Shown: positions 53,776-63,688, counted from the stretch's first letter. The stretch: 64,000 nt of DNA from Flavobacterium indicum GPTSA100-9 = DSM 17447 (GCF_000455605.1 NC_017025.1:2356001-2420000); one strand, 5' to 3'. Notes: generated by a model from the letters alone, not told the origin. Program-made: numbers and translations.

Positions 53776-55167
53776 ATGAAAAAATTTTTAGTACTATCAG
53801 CGGCATTAGCTTTACTTGCAAGTTGTGGCAAAGGCGACAAAGGCGAGCTAGTGGGAGTTAAAGGTAAAAAATGGCATTCTGAAAAGCCATACGGTATGAC
53901 CCTTATCCCAGGTGGAGCATTCATTATGGGTAAATCAGATGATGATTTAGCCAACATTCAAGATGCACCAACTAAAACTGTAACAGTTCGTTCTTTTTAC
54001 ATGGATGAAACTGAAATTACAAACAGTGAATATCGTCAATTTGTTGAGTGGGTAAAGGATTCTACTATTAGAACTAGATTAGCTATTTTAGCTGAAGAAG
54101 TTGGTCAAAAACCAGCAGATGGAGCAAGAAGCGGAAAAGGTGGAGGAAGCATAGGTGACTATGGTTTTGCTGATACTGATCCAGAAAAAATGACGGCATA
54201 TGATAAATATATGTACGAAAACTACTATAGCGTAGGAACTGATAAAGATCCTTATGCTAATAGAAAATTAAACAAGAAAATCAAACTAATTACGGAAACA
54301 TCTAAATATCCAGATGAGCATTACGTTGAAGTTATGGACTCAATGTATTTACCTGAATCTGAATCGTTTAACGGGTTAAAAACGATTGATGTTTCTAAAT
54401 TAAAGTTCAAATACAACCAAGTTGACTTAAACAAAGCAGTTAAGAAAAAAGGTCGTAAGAATTTCTATGAAGATGCACCTCCAATTGAAATCTACCCTGA
54501 TACTACTGTATGGATTAAAGACTTTGCATATTCTTACAACGAACCAATGCACAATGATTATTTTTGGCACCAAGCTTATGGAGAATATCCTGTAGTTGGA
54601 GTTTCATGGAAACAAGCTAAAGCATTTTGTGCATGGAGAACAATGTATAAAAATTCATATGTAAAAAAACAAAAAGGTAGAGATCAAGTTAACTCGTTCC
54701 GTTTACCAACAGAAGCAGAATGGGAATATGCTGCAAGAGGTGGAATTGAATCAGGAACTTACCCATGGGGAGGACCTTATGCTAAAAACGACAGAGGATG
54801 TTTCTTAGCTAACTTCAAACCTAACAGAGGGGATTATGCAGCCGATGGAGCTTTATACACTGTAGAAGCTAGATCATACGAGCCAAATGATTTCAACTTA
54901 TACAATATGGCAGGAAATGTTTCTGAATGGACAGAATCATCATACGATCCGGGAGCTTATGAATTTGTTTCAACAATGAACCCTAACGTTCCTGATGCTA
55001 AAAACCAAAGAAAAGTTGTTCGTGGTGGATCATGGAAAGACGTTGCTTTCTTCTTACAAGTTTCAACTCGTGATTTTGAATATGCTGATTCAGCTAGAAG
55101 TTACATCGGATTTAGAACTGTACAAGATTACATGGGTACTGATGCTACAGGTACAAGACCTAAATAA
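53776..55167 (+). CDS. gldK: Gliding motility / T9SS lipoprotein GldK
   Basis: This 463-residue protein has a lipoprotein signal peptide (lipobox LLASC, Cys about 17), and an FGE-sulfatase-type domain: GMTLIPGGAFIMGKSDDD, RSFYMDETEITNSEYRQF, then FRLPTEAEWEYAARGG and VVRGGSWKD. GldK forms, with GldN, a ring at the outer membrane of the T9SS. First gene of gldKLMN; the intergenic gap to gldL is 55 bp. Confidence 0.97.
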   Translation: MKKFLVLSAALALLASCGKGDKGELVGVKGKKWHSEKPYGMTLIPGGAFIMGKSDDDLANIQDAPTKTVTVRSFYMDETEITNSEYRQFVEWVKDSTIRTRLAILAEEVGQKPADGARSGKGGGSIGDYGFADTDPEKMTAYDKYMYENYYSVGTDKDPYANRKLNKKIKLITETSKYPDEHYVEVMDSMYLPESESFNGLKTIDVSKLKFKYNQVDLNKAVKKKGRKNFYEDAPPIEIYPDTTVWIKDFAYSYNEPMHNDYFWHQAYGEYPVVGVSWKQAKAFCAWRTMYKNSYVKKQKGRDQVNSFRLPTEAEWEYAARGGIESGTYPWGGPYAKNDRGCFLANFKPNRGDYAADGALYTVEARSYEPNDFNLYNMAGNVSEWTESSYDPGAYEFVSTMNPNVPDAKNQRKVVRGGSWKDVAFFLQVSTRDFEYADSARSYIGFRTVQDYMGTDATGTRPK

Positions 55168-55222
55168 TAAATTAATCAACTTTAACTAAATAAATACTTA
55201 ACTAACTAAAATTTTTTAAATT

Positions 55223-55858
55223 ATGGCAATTTTATCACCAAAAGTAATGAATTTCGCATACGGATTCGGTGCGGCAGTAGTAATCGTTGGAGCATTATTT
55301 AAATTAATGCACTGGCCAGGAGCAAGCGCAATGCTTATTGCAGGTTTAGGAACAGAAGCTTTCATTTTCGGTTTATCTGCATTTGAAGCTCCAGCAAAAG
55401 AATTAGATTGGACTTTAGTTTACCCTGAATTAGCTGGTGGAGAGGCTAAAACAAGAAAAGTAAAAGCTGAAAACCCAACTGAAGCTCAAGGATTATTATC
55501 TCAAAAATTAGACAACTTATTAAAAGATGCTAAAATTGATGGTGAATTAATGTCAAGCTTAAGCAACTCAATTAAAAACTTTGAAGGTGCTGCAAAAAAC
55601 ATTGCTCCTACAGTTGATGCAATTGCTTCTCAAAAGAAATATGCTGACGAAATGGTAAGCGCAGCTAACTCTTTAGAAGCTTTAAATAACTTATACAAAG
55701 CACAATTAGATGGTGCTCAAAGAAATGCTGAAGCAAACCAACAAATTGCTGAAAATGCTGCTAAATTAAAAGAGCAAATGCAATCAATGACTTCTAACAT
55801 CGCTTCATTAAATGCTGTGTATGGTGGAATGTTATCTGCAATGCAAAATAGAGGATAA
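55223..55858 (+). CDS. gldL: Gliding motility / T9SS motor protein GldL
   Basis: This 211-residue protein has two membrane helices in about 12-53 (NFAYGFGAAVVIVGALFKLMHW, then LIAGLGTEAFIFG). K27 and H30 and the acidic residue E45 in the second helix match the residues implicated in proton flow through GldL. A coiled-coil cytoplasmic domain follows (about 90-211). GldL and GldM form the proton-driven rotary motor of gliding and T9SS. The 57 bp gap to gldM has no gene. Confidence 0.97.
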   Translation: MAILSPKVMNFAYGFGAAVVIVGALFKLMHWPGASAMLIAGLGTEAFIFGLSAFEAPAKELDWTLVYPELAGGEAKTRKVKAENPTEAQGLLSQKLDNLLKDAKIDGELMSSLSNSIKNFEGAAKNIAPTVDAIASQKKYADEMVSAANSLEALNNLYKAQLDGAQRNAEANQQIAENAAKLKEQMQSMTSNIASLNAVYGGMLSAMQNRG

Positions 55859-55915
55859 TTAGTTTTATCGTTTTATATTATTTTTTTATTAACTATTTAA
55901 ACTAATTATTTAGAA

Positions 55916-57445
55916 ATGGCAGGAGGAAATTTAAGTCCTAGACAGAAGATGATTAACCTAATGTACTTGGTTTTCGTCGCAATGTTGGCAATGAACATGT
56001 CAAAAGAAGTACTTTCAGCTTTCGGATTAATGAATGAAAAATTTGAAGGAGCAAATACTTCTGCAGCTCAAACTAATAAAGATATGTTAACTGTTTTAGA
56101 TCAAAAAGCAACAGAAAGCAAATCTCAATTTGGTGGTGCTGCTGCAACAGCTCATAAAGTTGTTGACGCTACTAAAAAATTCTATGAATTTGTACAATCA
56201 TTAAAAGGAGACGTTACTAAAGATATCGAATTAGATAATGGTAAACTTCCTTATGAAGCAATGGATAAAGGAGATAAAATTGATGAATTATGGTTCTCTG
56301 GTGAAAACTATTCACCTAAAGGTAAAGCTGTAATTGATGCAATTGAAACTTACAAATCTGAATTAAAAGCTGCTTTAGGTAATGAGAAAAAATACCAGTC
56401 TATTTTAAACGATTTCTTATCTAAATTTGATACTAAAGACGTTAAGAAAACAGACGGTTCTACTGACAAATATTTAAATTATCATTTTAAAGGTTTCCCT
56501 GCAATTGCTTCATTAGCAAAATTAAGTGCTTGGCAATCGGATGCTAAAAAAGTTGAATCAGACGTAATTGCTGCAGCTTTAGGTAAAGCAGCTGTTGATG
56601 CAGCTTCAATGAAAAATTACCAAGCTATTGTAGTTTTAGAGAAAAATGCTTATTTCCAAGGTGAGCAAGTGAAAGGTAAAGTAGTTTTAGGTCGTTACGA
56701 CGAAAATACAAAACCAACTTCATTCAAAGGACCTGGTAAATTAGAAAATGGACAAGCTGTTATTTCAATGACTGCTGGTGGTATTGGTGAGCAAAAAATT
56801 GGTGGTGAATTTACATTCTTAGAAGATGGAAAAAACATTCCATTAAAATTTGAAGGAACTTATGTAGTTGTTCCAAGACCAAACCAAGCAATTATTTCAG
56901 CTGACAAAATGAATGTTGTATACCGTGGTATTGACAACCCAATTTCAGTTTCTATACCAGGAGTAGCATCTAATAATGTTACAGCTTCTGCGCCAGGAAT
57001 GAGAAGCACAGGGCAAGGTAAGTTTGTAATTAAACCAGGTGCTGGTAATGAAGTTAAAATTACCGCTACAGGTAAATTACCTGATGGAACTTCTGTAAGT
57101 AGCTCTATGCCTTTCAGAATTAAAGCGTTACCAAAACCAACAGGGAAAATTAGAGGTGATGTATCTCCTAAAGGACCAAAATCAAGTTTAGAAGTGTCTA
57201 CAGTTACTGCAGTTATGGAAGATTTTGATTTTCCTGTAACAGTAAATGTTGTACAATTTAACTTAAAAGTACCTGGACAACCAACAGTAGTAGTTCAAGG
57301 TAACAAAATGAATGCTGCTGCTTTAGCTGCTATCAAAAAAGCAGGTAAAGGTGATGTAGTTACAATTTCAGAAATCAAGGCTAAGTTTACAGGTATTGAC
57401 CAAGTACCTAAACAACCTTCACCTTGTACTTTTGAAATTCAATAA
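55916..57445 (+). CDS. gldM: Gliding motility / T9SS motor protein GldM
   Basis: This 509-residue protein has one N-terminal membrane helix (about 12-33, MINLMYLVFVAMLAMNMSKEVLSAF) and a large periplasmic part made of successive domains: a helical D1 (about 40-220) and Ig-like D2-D4. The final domain has KPTGKIRGDVSPKGPKSS. GldM joins the inner-membrane motor to the GldK/N ring. GldN follows after 17 bp. Confidence 0.97.
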   Translation: MAGGNLSPRQKMINLMYLVFVAMLAMNMSKEVLSAFGLMNEKFEGANTSAAQTNKDMLTVLDQKATESKSQFGGAAATAHKVVDATKKFYEFVQSLKGDVTKDIELDNGKLPYEAMDKGDKIDELWFSGENYSPKGKAVIDAIETYKSELKAALGNEKKYQSILNDFLSKFDTKDVKKTDGSTDKYLNYHFKGFPAIASLAKLSAWQSDAKKVESDVIAAALGKAAVDAASMKNYQAIVVLEKNAYFQGEQVKGKVVLGRYDENTKPTSFKGPGKLENGQAVISMTAGGIGEQKIGGEFTFLEDGKNIPLKFEGTYVVVPRPNQAIISADKMNVVYRGIDNPISVSIPGVASNNVTASAPGMRSTGQGKFVIKPGAGNEVKITATGKLPDGTSVSSSMPFRIKALPKPTGKIRGDVSPKGPKSSLEVSTVTAVMEDFDFPVTVNVVQFNLKVPGQPTVVVQGNKMNAAALAAIKKAGKGDVVTISEIKAKFTGIDQVPKQPSPCTFEIQ

Positions 57446-57462
57446 TTTTAAAATATAAAAAA

Positions 57463-58362
57463 ATGAATTGGAGAAATTTTTTATTAGCAACTGTATTAGG
57501 TTTTAGTGCAATTTCATTTGCTCAATCTAATTTATTAAATGCAAAAACACCAGACGAAATTGGTAAAAAGACACAAGCGGAATTAAACGCAGATAACGAC
57601 AAACCAATGCCTTATGGTTATGTAGGAGATAGAGATATCTTAATGGGTAAAGCTACATGGGAATTAATAGATGTTAATCAACGTGTTAACTTTCCATTGT
57701 ATTTTCCAGTAGATGAATCTGTAGATTTAGGACCAGACAGAAGATCGCTTTATGCAGTTTTAATGTCTGCCATTAAAGATAAAAAAATTACAGAAGTATA
57801 TGACTCTGGATATTTTACTACTAAAAAATCTTACGAAGATATTGAAAAAGCACTTTCATTTAAAGACACTTTAGATCAAGGTATCGAACAAATAAATGCA
57901 GGTGAAAAAGAAATATCTCCAGAATTTATTGTAAAATATGAAATTAAACCTGAACATGTAGCAGGTTATAAAGTAAAAGGTTATTGGTACTTTGACAAAC
58001 GCCAGGGTGAATTAAAATACCGTTTATTAGGAATTTGTCCTCGTGTTCCAGATGTTTATACATTAAAAGGTGAAGCTGCTAATGTAGAGTATGTAGATTT
58101 ATTTTGGATTTACTTCCCTGCCGCTCGTGAAGTATTACACGGTGCAAAAGCATTCAACGAAAAAAATTCTGCAATGCCATTCTCTTTTGATCATGTATTA
58201 AACTCTCGTCGTTTTAGTGGCGTTATCTACCTAGAAGAAAACGTATATGGCGATAGAGAAATTAAAGACTACATGAAAGAAAACTCTCAAATGCAATTAT
58301 TAGAATCTGAGAGAGTAAAAGAAAAAATACGTAATTTCGAACTTGATATGTGGAATTACTAA
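57463..58362 (+). CDS. gldN: Gliding motility / T9SS protein GldN
   Basis: This 299-residue protein has a signal peptide (about 1-20, ISFAQ) and the GldN pattern KPMPYGYVGDRDILMGKATWE, then VDLGPDRRSLYAVLMSAI and YLEENVYGDREIKDYM. It forms the outer-membrane-associated ring with GldK. Last gene of the cluster; a terminator lies 24 bp after it. Confidence 0.97.
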   Translation: MNWRNFLLATVLGFSAISFAQSNLLNAKTPDEIGKKTQAELNADNDKPMPYGYVGDRDILMGKATWELIDVNQRVNFPLYFPVDESVDLGPDRRSLYAVLMSAIKDKKITEVYDSGYFTTKKSYEDIEKALSFKDTLDQGIEQINAGEKEISPEFIVKYEIKPEHVAGYKVKGYWYFDKRQGELKYRLLGICPRVPDVYTLKGEAANVEYVDLFWIYFPAAREVLHGAKAFNEKNSAMPFSFDHVLNSRRFSGVIYLEENVYGDREIKDYMKENSQMQLLESERVKEKIRNFELDMWNY

Positions 58363-58386
58363 TAAAATATTTCTCCAATACTTAAT

Positions 58387-58424
58387 AAAAAACTCTTGTC
58401 TATGGCAAGAGTTTTTTATTTTTG
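58387..58424 (+). terminator. Terminator of gldKLMN, followed at once by a promoter box
   Basis: AAAAAACTCTTG (58387-58398) pairs perfectly with 58406-58417. The last T is also the first base of a -7 box TATTTTTG (58417-58424) for the next gene. The leader that follows (58425-58523) has a mini reading frame ATGAAATCGCC.. (8 codons) and an ATCGCC/GGCGAT inverted repeat about 47 bases apart. Confidence 0.75.
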
Positions 58425-58523
58425 TACCTATGAAATCGCCATTAACAACAAGTTAGCGTTAGCAAACACCAATGATTAAAAGGCGATACCATATGTTACC
58501 TATTAAAATTAAAATTTAAACAT

Positions 58524-59579
58524 ATGAAAGAAGTTGATTTTTTGATTGTTGGTGCTGGTTTAGCTGGTTTAAGTATTTCTGAATTGTGTTTACAAAACAA
58601 TCGTAGTATAGTAGTTTTTGAAGATTATTCACAAAATTCAACTCAAATTGCAGGAGGACTATATAATCCAGTTGTCTTAAAACGATTTAGTGAAGTTTGG
58701 AAAGCAAAAGAACAATTAGAATTCGCTATTCCATTTTATAAAAAATTAGAACAAAAGCTAAATCAATCTTTCTTACATGAAATTCCCCTACTAAGAAAAT
58801 TGGTTTCTATCGAAGAACAAAATGATTGGTATATCGCAGCTGATAAACCAAATTTAAAAGATTATTTACATCCAATTTTAGAACAATTACCAAATAATAA
58901 TATCAAGTCAGCATACAAATTTGGAAAAGTAAATCAAACAGGTTATTTAGACACTAATTTACTAAAAGAAACATATGCTACATATTTAGATTATAATCAA
59001 CTTCTTGTAAAAGATACATTTGATTACACTCAACTCAAGTTTTCAAATGAATCTATAACTTACAAAAATTATAAAGCAAAAAACATCATATTTGCGGAAG
59101 GATTTGGCATACATAATAATCCCTATTTTAATAATTTACCTCTAGATGGTACTAAGGGTGAGTTACTTTTAATAGAATCAGAAAACTTGAAGGTAACAAA
59201 TATTATAAATTCAAGCATATTTGTTCTTCCAATTGGTAATCATCTGTATAAAGTGGGCGCAACATATAATTGGCAAGATAAAACTACTTATCAAACTCAA
59301 GAAGCAAGACTAGAACTAGAAAATAATCTAAAAGAATTAATAAATTGTGAATACAAAGTAATTGATCATTACGCTGGTATTAGACCGACAGTAAAAGATA
59401 GAAAACCATTATTGGGTCAACATTATCACTATAAAAATGCATTTATATTAAATGGACTAGGAACTAGAGGTGTTATGTTTGCTCCCTTCCTAGCCCATCA
59501 ATTATATAATTTTATAGAAAATAAAATTCCCATAGATAAGGAAGTAGATATTCAACGTATTTATAAAAAAATATTATGA
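58524..59579 (+). CDS. FAD-dependent oxidoreductase (DAO type)
   Basis: This 351-residue protein has an N-terminal FAD-binding fold (DFLIVGAGLAGLSISE), a central block (FAEGFGIHNNPYF) and the C-terminal GIRPTVKDRKPLLG with LNGLGTRGVMFAPFLA, typical of D-amino-acid-oxidase-like proteins. The substrate is probably an amine or amino acid. The gene follows gldN in the same orientation but has its own promoter (58417) and a leader of about 95 bases. It overlaps the end of the DUF983 gene by 6 bp. Confidence 0.88.
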   Translation: MKEVDFLIVGAGLAGLSISELCLQNNRSIVVFEDYSQNSTQIAGGLYNPVVLKRFSEVWKAKEQLEFAIPFYKKLEQKLNQSFLHEIPLLRKLVSIEEQNDWYIAADKPNLKDYLHPILEQLPNNNIKSAYKFGKVNQTGYLDTNLLKETYATYLDYNQLLVKDTFDYTQLKFSNESITYKNYKAKNIIFAEGFGIHNNPYFNNLPLDGTKGELLLIESENLKVTNIINSSIFVLPIGNHLYKVGATYNWQDKTTYQTQEARLELENNLKELINCEYKVIDHYAGIRPTVKDRKPLLGQHYHYKNAFILNGLGTRGVMFAPFLAHQLYNFIENKIPIDKEVDIQRIYKKIL

Positions 59580-59972
59580 CTTTTTATGTAAGTGCTCTTT
59601 CCAATTTTTATCAAAATTTACAAAGAAATTAATCCATATATTTCTTGATAAACGCATTATTATTGGCATAAATACAATTAATGTTGCCATAATTGCAATA
59701 AAAGAGGTCTTTAAATCTGCCCCAATAAAAACATGTGAAATTACAAAAGCAGCTACTGCAAACGCTACACCCAAACCATAGCTTACATACATCGCTCCAT
59801 AAAAGAAAGAAGGTTCGATTGCATAATGCAGATGACAATGAGAACAATTTTCATGCATTTTTAAAGCTTTGGATAAGTTGTATGGATTACGAACTTCATA
59901 CATACTTTCTTCTTGACAACGTGGACAAGTACCTTTAATCATACTTGCTATTTTAGATCCTTTGGTAAACAT
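59574..59972 (-). CDS. DUF983 family membrane protein
   Basis: Started at ATG 59970-59972 (132 residues), with a promoter just before it. The N-terminus has a zinc-binding pattern (GTCPRCQEESMYE, then ENCSHCHLHYAIEP), followed by two membrane helices (about 57-80 and 84-104). DUF983 proteins are linked to terminal oxidases in some bacteria; here the neighbours do not confirm this. It is convergent with the oxidoreductase gene and divergent from the ABC-F gene. Confidence 0.88.
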   Translation of the reverse strand: MFTKGSKIASMIKGTCPRCQEESMYEVRNPYNLSKALKMHENCSHCHLHYAIEPSFFYGAMYVSYGLGVAFAVAAFVISHVFIGADLKTSFIAIMATLIVFMPIIMRLSRNIWINFFVNFDKNWKEHLHKKS

Positions 59973-59988
59973 TTTCCTTTTTTTTATA

Positions 59989-60016
59989 CAAAGGTAAAAT
60001 AAGTATAGTATTTTTG
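59989..60016. promoter_or_regulatory. Back-to-back promoters for DUF983 and ABC-F genes
   Basis: TACCTTTG on the minus strand (59989-59996) and TATTTTTG on the plus strand (60009-60016) both match TAnnTTTG, with 12 bp between them. They support the start codons at 59972 and 60037. Confidence 0.65.
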
Positions 60017-60036
60017 CGTCACAATTGTTACATATC

Positions 60037-61953
60037 ATGCTTAATATACATAATTTATCGGTTTCATTTGGTGGAACATTTTTATTTGAAGAAGTTACTT
60101 TTAGACTTGGCGCTGGTGACCGTGTGGGTTTAGTGGGTAAAAATGGTGCAGGAAAATCAACCATGCTAAAAATGTTGGCGGGTGACTTTAAACCTGATAG
60201 TGGCACAATTGCAACTGAGAAAGAAGTAAAAATTGGGTTTTTAAGACAAGATATAGATTTTGTTAAAGGAAGAACGGTTTTAGAAGAAGCGTATCAAGCG
60301 TTTGAAGAAATAAAATACTACGAAAACAAAATTGATCATATAAACCATCAGCTAGCTACAAGAACTGATTATGAAAGTGAGGCTTATACTGAATTAATTG
60401 AACAATTGAGTGATTTTCAACATCAATATGAAATTCATGGCGGGTATAATTATGTAGGTGATACGGAAAAAATATTGTTAGGATTAGGTTTCAAAAGAGA
60501 AGATTTTGATAACCAAACGGATACTTTTTCTGGTGGTTGGCGTATGCGAATTGAATTGGCTAAACTATTGTTGCAATCAAACGACATACTTCTTTTGGAT
60601 GAACCTACCAACCACTTAGACATCGAAAGTATTATTTGGCTTGAAGGTTTTTTGAAAAATTTCCCCGGTGTGGTTGTTATCGTATCTCACGATAAAATGT
60701 TTTTAGATAATGTAACGAATAGAACCATTGAAATTTCTTTAGGAAAGGCGTATGACTTTAACAAACCTTATTCTCAATATTTAGTTTTAAGAGAAGAAAT
60801 TCGTGAAAAACAATTAGCTACGCAAAAAAATCAACAGAAAAAAATTGAAGAAACTGAAAAACTAATTGAAAAATTTAGAGCAAAAGCTTCTAAAGCTTCA
60901 ATGGCGCAGTCGCTAATTAAAAAATTGGATAAAGTTGAACGTATTGAAGTCGATGAAGACGACAATTCGGTAATGAACATCTCCTTCCCTGTTTCAATTA
61001 CACCAGGACGTGTAGTGGTAGAAGCCGAACATGTAACTAAAGCCTATGGTGATAAAGTGATCTTAAAAGATATTTCTTTATTGGTGGAACGAGGAAGTAA
61101 AATTGCTTTTGTTGGGCAAAATGGACAAGGAAAATCTACGTTTATTAAAGCCATTGTAAATGAATTTAAATATGAAGGGACTATTAAATTAGGCCACAAT
61201 GTTCAACTAGGGTATTTTGCACAAAATCAGGCCGAATATTTAGATGGTGAAAAAACATTATTAGACACCATGATTGAAGCTGCAAATGACACTAACAGAA
61301 GTAAAGTAAGAGACATGTTGGGTGCTTTTTTATTTAGAGGCGATGATGTAGAAAAAAAGGTAAAAGTTTTGTCTGGAGGCGAACGAAACCGTTTAGCATT
61401 GTGTCGTTTATTACTTCAACCTATCAATGTATTGGTAATGGACGAGCCCACGAATCACTTAGATATTAAATCTAAAAATGTATTAAAAGCAGCTTTACAA
61501 AATTTTGAAGGCACACTCCTACTGGTATCGCATGACCGTGATTTTTTACAAGGCATGGCCAATACCGTTTATGAATTTAAAGATCAAAAAATTAGAGAAT
61601 ATTTGGGTGATATCAATTTCTTCTTAGAACAGAAAAATGTTCAAAATATGCGAGAAATTGAGAAAAAAGATGTGGTTAAAACAGAAACCTCAACTACAAA
61701 AATAGAAGCTCCAAAAAACCTAAGTTACGAAGAACAAAAAGCGCAAAAAGCACTTCAAAATAAACTTTCTAAAATTGAAAGTCAAATCAATCAATTGGAA
61801 AAAGAAATTGCAAAAGACGATGAAAATTTAGCCCGTAATTATGAGAAATTAATTGAAGATACCCAATTCTTTGCTGCATACGAAAAGAAAAAGAAAGAAT
61901 TAGATCAATTAATGTCTGATTGGGAAACGGTTCAAATGGAACTAGAAGGATAA
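60037..61953 (+). CDS. ABC-F family ATPase
   Basis: Started at ATG 60037, 20 bp after a consensus -7 box (638 residues). Two ATP-binding domains in one chain and no membrane helices: Walker A GKNGAGKST and GQNGQGKST, signatures FSGGWRMR and LSGGERNR, Walker B LLLDEPTNHLD and VLVMDEPTNHLD. A linker of about 80 residues and a C-terminal coiled coil make it Uup-like. ABC-F proteins act on the ribosome. No leader peptide was noticed before it. The transferase gene follows on the other strand, with 1 bp between. Confidence 0.93.
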   Translation: MLNIHNLSVSFGGTFLFEEVTFRLGAGDRVGLVGKNGAGKSTMLKMLAGDFKPDSGTIATEKEVKIGFLRQDIDFVKGRTVLEEAYQAFEEIKYYENKIDHINHQLATRTDYESEAYTELIEQLSDFQHQYEIHGGYNYVGDTEKILLGLGFKREDFDNQTDTFSGGWRMRIELAKLLLQSNDILLLDEPTNHLDIESIIWLEGFLKNFPGVVVIVSHDKMFLDNVTNRTIEISLGKAYDFNKPYSQYLVLREEIREKQLATQKNQQKKIEETEKLIEKFRAKASKASMAQSLIKKLDKVERIEVDEDDNSVMNISFPVSITPGRVVVEAEHVTKAYGDKVILKDISLLVERGSKIAFVGQNGQGKSTFIKAIVNEFKYEGTIKLGHNVQLGYFAQNQAEYLDGEKTLLDTMIEAANDTNRSKVRDMLGAFLFRGDDVEKKVKVLSGGERNRLALCRLLLQPINVLVMDEPTNHLDIKSKNVLKAALQNFEGTLLLVSHDRDFLQGMANTVYEFKDQKIREYLGDINFFLEQKNVQNMREIEKKDVVKTETSTTKIEAPKNLSYEEQKAQKALQNKLSKIESQINQLEKEIAKDDENLARNYEKLIEDTQFFAAYEKKKKELDQLMSDWETVQMELEG

Positions 61954-61954
61954 T

Positions 61955-63100
61955 TTATTTAAAAGGATGTCTTTGTTGCCAATGTAATTCTGGTTCTAAT
62001 TTTGGAAATATTTTGCTAATATATTTATTAATTAATGTATTGCTATGCATGATAAAACCCGACATTTTAACTGGTTCAGCACCAATGGAACTTTTAATTT
62101 CTAAAGCTGTTCTTCCAAAAATAATTTTATGAAAACCGTGCTCAATACCAAATTCGGTCATGTTGTATAACATATTCAAATACAACATTTTTTCTTTTTG
62201 AACTTTATCATTATATCCTAAAAAGTACGTCTCTAAAACATCGCCATTTAATAAAACTGAATGAAACCCGACTAATTCTTCATGTATAAAATACCCAAAT
62301 AATTTAAATCGGTGACCGCATTGTTTTTTAAAAACTGAAAAATGCTGTTGGTCTAGGAAAAAAGTATTAAAAGGCGCATTTTTTGCTACATAATAGTATA
62401 AATCGTAAATCCTCTTTTCATTTTGAATTACCTCATCTAGCATTAATTCTTTTACTACAACACCATCAAATTTTTTTCTAGCTCTTTTGTATTGATCTCT
62501 ATATTTTTTTGAAAAAGCCCCGATATAATCTTCTTTGGATTTCCAAGTATGAGGAATTGAAAATATCATATTAGGCTGGGTATTGAACTCATAAACTGAA
62601 GCAAAATGATTCTTTTTCAATTCAACAGAACAGTGTTCATAAAAATCTTTAAAAGAAACAATATGAATTTTGATGCCTTTATTTTTAAAATAACCTTTAA
62701 TAGCATCTGCCGATTGTAATAAAATTTCACTTATACTAGCAAAATCAATTTCTTTAGAAAAAGCATACCCGTTTTGCCCTGTAATCATATTATTTCCTAA
62801 AAAAAGTACATGAGAAGCAAAATTCTTAAAAACAAAATTTCGAATCATGGTTTTAAAGCATTTATCCCGTTCTCCAAAAGATTCCAATTTATTTAAATCC
62901 AAATATTGAGCTAATGCAACACCTATTAACGCTGTAGAATCAAAAATTCCAATATAAAAACATTCCATATTTGTGGGTGCTGAATTTTCTAACACTTTCA
63001 AATAAGGGGTTTGTAAAAAATGATTGGTATGAGCCACTTCATCCCAATTGGACGGCAGCTCCACAGTTTTTGAAAAGATTTTAAATGATAGGTTTTCCAA
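61955..63100 (-). CDS. GNAT-like / FemAB-type acetyltransferase-family protein
   Basis: This 381-residue protein has no signal peptide. The second half shows an acyltransferase-like fold: YRDQYKRARKKFDG, then FGYFIHEELVGFHSVLLNGDVLETYFLGY and LYNMTEFGIEHGFHKIIFGRTALEIKSSIGA. This resembles the BioF2-like/GNAT family; substrate unknown. The promoter -7 box TACATTTG (63120-63127) lies in the loop of the upstream terminator. Confidence 0.75.
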   Translation of the reverse strand: MENLSFKIFSKTVELPSNWDEVAHTNHFLQTPYLKVLENSAPTNMECFYIGIFDSTALIGVALAQYLDLNKLESFGERDKCFKTMIRNFVFKNFASHVLFLGNNMITGQNGYAFSKEIDFASISEILLQSADAIKGYFKNKGIKIHIVSFKDFYEHCSVELKKNHFASVYEFNTQPNMIFSIPHTWKSKEDYIGAFSKKYRDQYKRARKKFDGVVVKELMLDEVIQNEKRIYDLYYYVAKNAPFNTFFLDQQHFSVFKKQCGHRFKLFGYFIHEELVGFHSVLLNGDVLETYFLGYNDKVQKEKMLYLNMLYNMTEFGIEHGFHKIIFGRTALEIKSSIGAEPVKMSGFIMHSNTLINKYISKIFPKLEPELHWQQRHPFK

Positions 63101-63103
63101 GAT

Positions 63104-63133
63104 AAAAAAAATCGTCCCACAAATGTAGGACGA
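63104..63133 (-). terminator. Terminator of the DUF1761 gene with a promoter box in its loop
   Basis: The stem TCGTCC/GGACGA (63112-63117 with 63128-63133) is followed on the minus strand by eight T (63104-63111). The 10-base loop contains the -7 box TACATTTG (63120-63127) for the downstream transferase gene. Confidence 0.7.
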
Positions 63134-63155
63134 AAGTATTATAATAAAATGTTAA

Positions 63156-63635
63156 TTATTTCCAACCACAAATTATAGCTCCCATTATAGTCAACGAAAC
63201 AATCCAATAACCAGAAGTTACTAAAATATATTTCCATGATTTTTGTTCGAACAAACCATTAATGGCAGTTACAGGTAATACAAAAAATAATCCGGTCATA
63301 CATCCATGCAATGCACCATGTTTAAATGAACGAAAAGCGTCTTCTTTACCTTTCATAAACTCAATTAAAGAGGCGTTTGTTTCATCACCACCTACTAATT
63401 GAATTGCTCCAATTTGGTGAATAACCATCATTGGAACTACCATAAATGAAAGCAATAAGGAAAACACTAAGGTTAACCCGAAAATTTTAAGCATGTTCCC
63501 TTTTTGTGCTTTTTCTTCAGTCATTCCAGTCTCATTCATCCAAATTGTACCGAACACTTTTGGATTGTACCAAATGAAACCTACTAAAAAAGTTGACAGT
63601 GCAGCTACTAAGCATGCGATTGGATTAATTGGCAT
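63156..63635 (-). CDS. DUF1761 family membrane protein
   Basis: This 159-residue protein has four membrane helices, the first with AALSTFLVGFIWYNPKVFGTIWMNETG, the usual start of DUF1761 proteins. Its function is unknown. It ends in a terminator at 63104-63133 and lies 53 bp after the heavy-metal-domain gene. Confidence 0.85.
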   Translation of the reverse strand: MPINPIACLVAALSTFLVGFIWYNPKVFGTIWMNETGMTEEKAQKGNMLKIFGLTLVFSLLLSFMVVPMMVIHQIGAIQLVGGDETNASLIEFMKGKEDAFRSFKHGALHGCMTGLFFVLPVTAINGLFEQKSWKYILVTSGYWIVSLTIMGAIICGWK

Positions 63636-63688
63636 AGTTGTTAATTTAATTGGTTAGTATACCAAATATACTAAAAAGATTAATACAA

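Noticed and set aside
59973..60206. Longer N-terminus of the DUF983 protein
   Set aside because: It would run through both promoters and the start of the divergent ABC-F gene.
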